NCBI GenBank assembly: GCA_016185305.1
Contig: JACPNV010000004.1
Span: forward strand, 1-43,373
Direction of reading: 5' to 3'
Length of the DNA: 43,373 nt
DNA from: Actinomycetota bacterium
Lineage (GTDB): Bacteria > Actinomycetota > Acidimicrobiia > Acidimicrobiales > Acidimicrobilacustridaceae
Shown piece after piece: positions 39,222-43,373 of the stretch; position 1 is the stretch's first letter; each line of letters opens with the position of its first letter. Under the pieces are notes generated by a model, which was given only the letters and a program-made list of their open reading frames with translations, had not been told where the DNA came from and searched no databases. The translations under genes and the position numbers were made by a program.

Positions 39222-41039
39222 ATGGACTCACCCACCGAGTTGGTGATCGCTTCACCGATGCAAGGCACGATCGTGTCGGTTGGTGTGGTGGTAGGCGACG
39301 TGGTGCGCAAGGGGCAGCACGTGGTCGTCATCGAATCGATGAAGATGGAGCATCCCGTCGACGCCACGGACTCAGGGACCGTGCTCGAGGTCGCAGTCGC
39401 GGTCGGCCAGACGGTGCAGAAGGGCGAGGCACTCGTTCGCATCCGCACCGGGTCGGTCGCCGACGAGCACGACGGGGTCGAGACCGAGGTCGATCTCGAT
39501 GCGATCCGCCCTGATCTCGAGGCGGTCCTCGATCGCCACGCCATCGTTCTCGACGAGCGCCGACCCGACGCCGTCGAACGCCGCCGCAAGATCGGCCACC
39601 GCACCGCCCGGGAGAACGTCGACGAGCTCTGCGATCCCGGGAGCTTCGTGGAGTACGGCTCGCTGGCCATCGCCGCGCAGCGCCGGCGGCGTCCGGTCGA
39701 CGAGCTCATCGAGCGCACGCCGGCGGATGGGCTGGTCGCCGGCATCGGCTCGATCAACGGCAAGCAGGCGGTCGCCATGTCGTACGACTACACGGTGCTC
39801 GCCGGCACGCAGGGTCTGCAGAACCACCGCAAGAAAGACCGTCTCTTCGAGCTCGCCGAGCGGCTGCGGCTGCCGATCGTGTTCTTCACCGAAGGCGGCG
39901 GCGGCCGTCCGGGCGACACCGACGCGCTCGGCGTCTCTGGCCTCGACTGCCTGGCGTTCTTGTTGTTCGCGGAGCTCAGCGGCCTCGTGCCACTGATCGG
40001 CATCGCCAACGGCCGTTGCTTCGCCGGCAACGCGGCGATCCTCGGTTGTTGCGATGTCGTCATCGCGACGGCCGACGCCAACATCGGGATGGGTGGTCCG
40101 GCGATGATCGAAGGGGGCGGGCTCGGCGTGTTCGCACCTGAAGACATCGGGCCGATGTCGGTACAAGTGCCCAACGGCGTCGTCGATTTGACCGTCGCCG
40201 ACGAGGCCGAAGCCGTAGCTGTCGCGAAGCGCTACCTCGCGTACTTCCAAGGACCGGTGACGTCGTGGACGTGCGGCGATCAGCGAGAACTGCGTTCGTG
40301 CGTTCCCGAGAACCGGCTCCGTTCCTACGACGTCAGGAGGGTGATCGACGTGCTCTCCGACGATGGAACGGTGCTCGAGCTTCGTCGTGAGTTCGGCGCG
40401 GGGATGGTGACCGCGCTCGTCCGGGTAGAAGGGCGGCCGCTCGGCCTGGTCGCCAACAACCCGTCGCATCTCGGCGGGGCGATCGACTCGGACGGCGCCG
40501 ACAAGGTCGCGCGGTTCATGCAGCTTTGCGACGCGTTCGACCTTCCCCTGCTGTCGCTGTGCGACACGCCCGGCATCATGGTCGGGCCCGAGGTCGAGAC
40601 CACAGCATTGGTGCGCCACGTCAGCCGATTGTTCGTGACGGGCGCGAACCTGTCGGTCCCCCTTCTCACGATCGTGCTGCGCAAGGGCTACGGCCTCGGC
40701 GCGCAGGCGATGGCCGGCGGCAGCTTCAAGGCGCCGCTGTTCTGCGTGGCGTGGCCGACCGGCGAGTTCGGTGGCATGGGACTGGAGGGAGCGGTGCGGC
40801 TCGGCTTCCGCCGCGAGCTGGAGGCGGTTGAAGAGGGCCCCGAACGCGACGCGCTCTTCGAACAACTGGTGGCGAGGGCCTACGAACACGGCCAAGCGCT
40901 CAACACCGCGAGCTACTTCGAGATCGACGACGTCATCGATCCCGCCGAGTCGCGACGATGGATCACCAGCCTGCTCGACTCTGTGCCGAAGCCTCCACGC
41001 CGAACCGCCAAGAAGCGTCCCTACATCGACACCTGGTGA
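39222..41039 (+). CDS. Biotin carboxyl carrier domain fused to acyl-CoA carboxyltransferase
   Basis: 605 aa. Residues 1-77 form a biotinyl domain with the ESMKMEH motif, Lys41 being the biotin site. Residues about 100-600 form a two-domain (crotonase-fold) carboxyltransferase of the propionyl/methylcrotonyl-CoA type: FFTEGGGGRPGD, NGRCFAGNAA and GGPAMIEGGGLGVFAPEDIG in the N-half; GRPLGLVANNP, CDTPGIMVGPE and KGYGLGAQAMAGG in the C-half. The enzyme would move CO2 from carboxybiotin to an acyl-CoA. Carrier and transferase on one chain, without biotin carboxylase, is uncommon: the usual split puts the carrier with the carboxylase. A separate biotin carboxylase must be encoded elsewhere. The acyl-CoA substrate cannot be told from sequence. 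Confidence 0.85.
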   Translation: MDSPTELVIASPMQGTIVSVGVVVGDVVRKGQHVVVIESMKMEHPVDATDSGTVLEVAVAVGQTVQKGEALVRIRTGSVADEHDGVETEVDLDAIRPDLEAVLDRHAIVLDERRPDAVERRRKIGHRTARENVDELCDPGSFVEYGSLAIAAQRRRRPVDELIERTPADGLVAGIGSINGKQAVAMSYDYTVLAGTQGLQNHRKKDRLFELAERLRLPIVFFTEGGGGRPGDTDALGVSGLDCLAFLLFAELSGLVPLIGIANGRCFAGNAAILGCCDVVIATADANIGMGGPAMIEGGGLGVFAPEDIGPMSVQVPNGVVDLTVADEAEAVAVAKRYLAYFQGPVTSWTCGDQRELRSCVPENRLRSYDVRRVIDVLSDDGTVLELRREFGAGMVTALVRVEGRPLGLVANNPSHLGGAIDSDGADKVARFMQLCDAFDLPLLSLCDTPGIMVGPEVETTALVRHVSRLFVTGANLSVPLLTIVLRKGYGLGAQAMAGGSFKAPLFCVAWPTGEFGGMGLEGAVRLGFRRELEAVEEGPERDALFEQLVARAYEHGQALNTASYFEIDDVIDPAESRRWITSLLDSVPKPPRRTAKKRPYIDTW

Positions 41040-41101
41040 TCACACAGACGAACATGATCTCCGGCACTCACCACAACGACTGGATCCCATCTATCTGGCG
41101 A

Positions 41102-42589
41102 TCAGGCGCGCCCGCCGGCGCCGCTGGCTGACCGCGCGGCCTCGATCCGGGCGCGGAGATCGGTCAGCACGCCCGCATGGTCCTTGAGCCCGCTCCTCGT
41201 GGCACCGCTGAGCGCGAACGGTTTCAGCCGCGAGATCGCGGTGGCGAGCGCCTCGGACCCGATGGCAGCGAGAGCGGACTCGACCGATCGCTCCGGCCCG
41301 ACGGCGAGCGCCAACGACGTGAGCAGCTCGGCCAGATCAGTCGCCAGCAACAGATCGGATGCGGCCAGCTCGCTGAAGCCGAAGTCGATCAGCATGACGC
41401 TGCCGTCGTCACCGAGGAACAGGTTCGCGAGACGAAGGTCGCGGTGCGCGATGCGATGCTGGCGAAGCATCGCAACCTGCTGCCACAAGCCAACCACGAT
41501 GCTGTCGGTGAGCTCGTCGACCGGAACGCGATCGAGCGACCGGCCCTCGATGGACTCGTAGGCGAGCACGAACGCGTTGGGCTCGACGGTCGCGAACGCG
41601 AGCACCCTCGGCGTCGGGACGCCAAGGCTGCGAGCTGTCAGCGAAACGAGCGCTTCATGCTCGACGGTCCGGCGGAGTGACGAGAACGCCTTCTCGTCTC
41701 CCAGATCGCGGGGTTGCACGCGGCGGTAGAGGCGGAACAGGACGTCGGCGTCGCGCTGATCGACACCGAGGACCTTGACGAAGACGCCAAGCCCATCGGT
41801 TGTCGTGCCGAAGTACGGCGTGGAGCCTCGTGCGTCGACGTCGGCTTGCGCGAGGCGAGCCAGCGCCAGCCCCACGTCGGCCAGACCGTCGGCGACGGCT
41901 CTGCCTTCGGGCCGGCGCAGCGGCCCGCCGACGACCACGAGGAGCGCGGCCCCGGCCAGCCATCCGGCGGCTACCGCCGCGACGGAATCGAGGGAGACCG
42001 GCGACGTCACGAAGCGCGTGACCGCGAGGCCGATGATCATCGTCCACGCCAGCCGGCGCCATCGGCGCGACAGCCACGGAGCACAAGCGGTCACGGCCCC
42101 CGCGGTGATCGCGAGGCCAGCGCTCGACGGGAACCGCTGGTTCGACAAGAGCCCGACGGACTCGTAGACAGCGACACCGCTGTTTGCGCGCTCTACGCCG
42201 AGCGAGGCGAATCCCCAGGCGACAAGCGCGCCCGCGCCTCCACCCAGCACGCCCATCGCGAGCAAGCGGAACCGGTGCTGCCACAGCACCGCGACAAAGC
42301 CGGCGACGAGCACGACCGCCGTGAGGGCGCGCGTGCCGATGACAACACCGGTGACCAGCCAACTCGGAAGCTGTTGCACGCCGCTGACCAGATCGCCGAG
42401 GAACCCGAGCACGGCGTTGCCGAAGAGCTTCCCGATCAGGGCCAACAAGATGGTCACCCCGAGGGCGACGACGAGGCGCAGGACATCGGCCGGCGACCGT
42501 TCGACCGACGGTCGGGGCGCCTCCACGATCTCCACGATCTCCGTGGTCGAGCTCTCCTCCGATCCCACCGGCTCAGCTTCCCACGGCAC
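41102..42589 (-). CDS. Membrane protein with degenerate PAP2-like region and kinase-like (ABC1/RIO-type) domain
   Basis: 495 aa. Residues 1-30 are acidic and cytosolic. About six hydrophobic segments occupy 35-225. Within them NQRFPSSAGLA and a TRF-x-TSP...D segment sit where PAP2 phosphatases have PSGHA and SR-x5-H-x3-D, but the catalytic His residues are missing. Residues about 255-470 resemble a small-molecule kinase fold: Lys in VFVKVLG, Glu in VEHEALVSL, catalytic loop HRDLRLANLF and IDFGFSE, all key residues intact. Comparable actinobacterial proteins join these parts to an MprF-type flippase domain; that third part is absent. Possibly a lipid or lipid-linked kinase. GTG start at 42589, without a clear ribosome-binding site. 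Confidence 0.7.
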   Translation of the reverse strand: MPWEAEPVGSEESSTTEIVEIVEAPRPSVERSPADVLRLVVALGVTILLALIGKLFGNAVLGFLGDLVSGVQQLPSWLVTGVVIGTRALTAVVLVAGFVAVLWQHRFRLLAMGVLGGGAGALVAWGFASLGVERANSGVAVYESVGLLSNQRFPSSAGLAITAGAVTACAPWLSRRWRRLAWTMIIGLAVTRFVTSPVSLDSVAAVAAGWLAGAALLVVVGGPLRRPEGRAVADGLADVGLALARLAQADVDARGSTPYFGTTTDGLGVFVKVLGVDQRDADVLFRLYRRVQPRDLGDEKAFSSLRRTVEHEALVSLTARSLGVPTPRVLAFATVEPNAFVLAYESIEGRSLDRVPVDELTDSIVVGLWQQVAMLRQHRIAHRDLRLANLFLGDDGSVMLIDFGFSELAASDLLLATDLAELLTSLALAVGPERSVESALAAIGSEALATAISRLKPFALSGATRSGLKDHAGVLTDLRARIEAARSASGAGGRA

Positions 42590-42727
42590 CGACCGCGACG
42601 ACCGCGGTACGGCGGCGGACCGATGCCGACCGCCGGCAGAACAGCCGGCCGGCAGATCAACCCGCCATTCGTCTCCCTGTACCAGAATGCGCTCCAGGCC
42701 GTCAGACTCTCAGGCCCGGGGAGCGTC

Positions 42728-43373
42728 ATGAGCGCAAGCGAGACCACGAGCGACTCGATGACGGGCACCGCGCCTGACCGGGCGCCGGTGGTCCTCGTCA
42801 CCCTGATCCTCGTGGCGGCGGTAGCCAACCTGAACCTCGCAGTTGCGAACGTCGCCCTCCCCGACATCGGCAAGGCGTTCGACGCGTCGCAGACCCAACT
42901 CGACCTCGTAGCTGTCGGCTTCTCGCTCGGCTTGGCCGCGTCGGTCCTCTATCTCGGCGCCCTCGGCGATCGTCATGGCCGAAAGCTGATGCTGAACATC
43001 GGGCTCGCCCTGTCCATCCCCGCGTCGCTTGCCGCCGCGTGGGCGCCCTACATCGAGGTCCTGGTACTTGCTCGGCTGCTGGGAGGGCTCGCGGCCGGCA
43101 TGGCGTTCCCGACCACGCTCGCATTGATCACCGCCCTTTGGTCAGGTGGGCGTCGCACGCGAGCGATCGCGCTGTGGTCCGGCCTCGGCGGGGCGATCTC
43201 GTCACTCGGGCCGTTGGCTTCGGGCTTCATGCTCCAGCGCTTCTGGTGGGGCTCGGTCTTCCTGCTCACGTTGCCACTCGCGGCCATAGCGCTCTACCTC
43301 GCGCTGCGTTTCGTTCCCGCGCACGTCAACGAGGCGACCAACCCCGTCGACAACCTCGGCGGGATCCTGTCGA
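42728..43373 (+). CDS. MFS transporter, DHA2/EmrB-QacA type (3' end outside window)
   Basis: 215 codons are visible and the frame is open to the window end. After a 20-residue Ser/Thr-rich leader come six hydrophobic segments. Motif A is seen as GALGDRHGRK between helices 2 and 3, ARLLGGLAAGMAFPT is helix 4, and GLGGAISSLGPLASGFML is the motif C region that marks proton antiporters. NVALPDIGKAF after helix 1 is typical of the 14-helix DHA2 drug-efflux group. Substrate unknown. ATG at 42728 follows GGGGAG by 4 nt. Divergent from the kinase-like gene. Confidence 0.85.
   Translation, partial: MSASETTSDSMTGTAPDRAPVVLVTLILVAAVANLNLAVANVALPDIGKAFDASQTQLDLVAVGFSLGLAASVLYLGALGDRHGRKLMLNIGLALSIPASLAAAWAPYIEVLVLARLLGGLAAGMAFPTTLALITALWSGGRRTRAIALWSGLGGAISSLGPLASGFMLQRFWWGSVFLLTLPLAAIALYLALRFVPAHVNEATNPVDNLGGILS

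Overview
The window is very GC-rich, dense DNA with frequent GTG starts and many 1-10 nt stop/start overlaps, typical of a high-GC actinobacterium. Two things point to Acidimicrobiia (Ilumatobacter-like): the gene order below and the kind of repeat in the secreted protease at 31563-34946. That placement is inference from family knowledge, not a search result. The window is chromosomal. No insertion sequence, prophage, tRNA, rRNA or CRISPR array was seen.

The backbone runs on the minus strand and is a conserved housekeeping neighbourhood, read from right to left: queD; tig-clpP-clpX (protein folding and proteolysis); folC; ndk; mreB-mreC-mreD-mrdA-rodA (cell elongation); a TIGR03960-type radical SAM gene with its DUF2344 partner; RNase E/G; rplU-rpmA; obgE; proB; and, after a gap, proA. 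Accessory genes are inserted at four places: a large secreted subtilisin with a small lipoprotein (31563-35308); a Phd/PIN toxin-antitoxin pair (22773-23425); a four-gene Flp/Tad-type pilin cluster with its own promoter (13137-17024); and a 9-kb block splitting proB from proA (1790-10662).

The 9-kb block has a plus-strand run of six genes: a TerB-like/AAA+ ATPase, a membrane-anchored substrate-binding-like protein, a lipoprotein with substrate-binding and von Willebrand A domains, a hairpin-anchored coiled-coil protein, the lipid II flippase MurJ, and a PspA/IM30 protein. It looks like an envelope-maintenance or envelope-stress module. A VapBC pair follows on the minus strand. The right end holds a biotin-carrier/carboxyltransferase fusion (39222-41039), a membrane protein with a degenerate PAP2-like region and an intact kinase-like domain (41102-42589), and the start of an MFS exporter. 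The left edge holds the end of a class III nucleotide cyclase.

A recurrent regulatory theme is visible: at least a dozen operon-leading genes have a TAnnnT-type -10 element only 5-10 nt before the start codon, which predicts leaderless mRNAs. These sites also helped fix several starts (obgE, tig, the Phd antitoxin, vapB, the AAA+ gene). Genes inside operons instead use Shine-Dalgarno sequences or overlapping stop/start codons.
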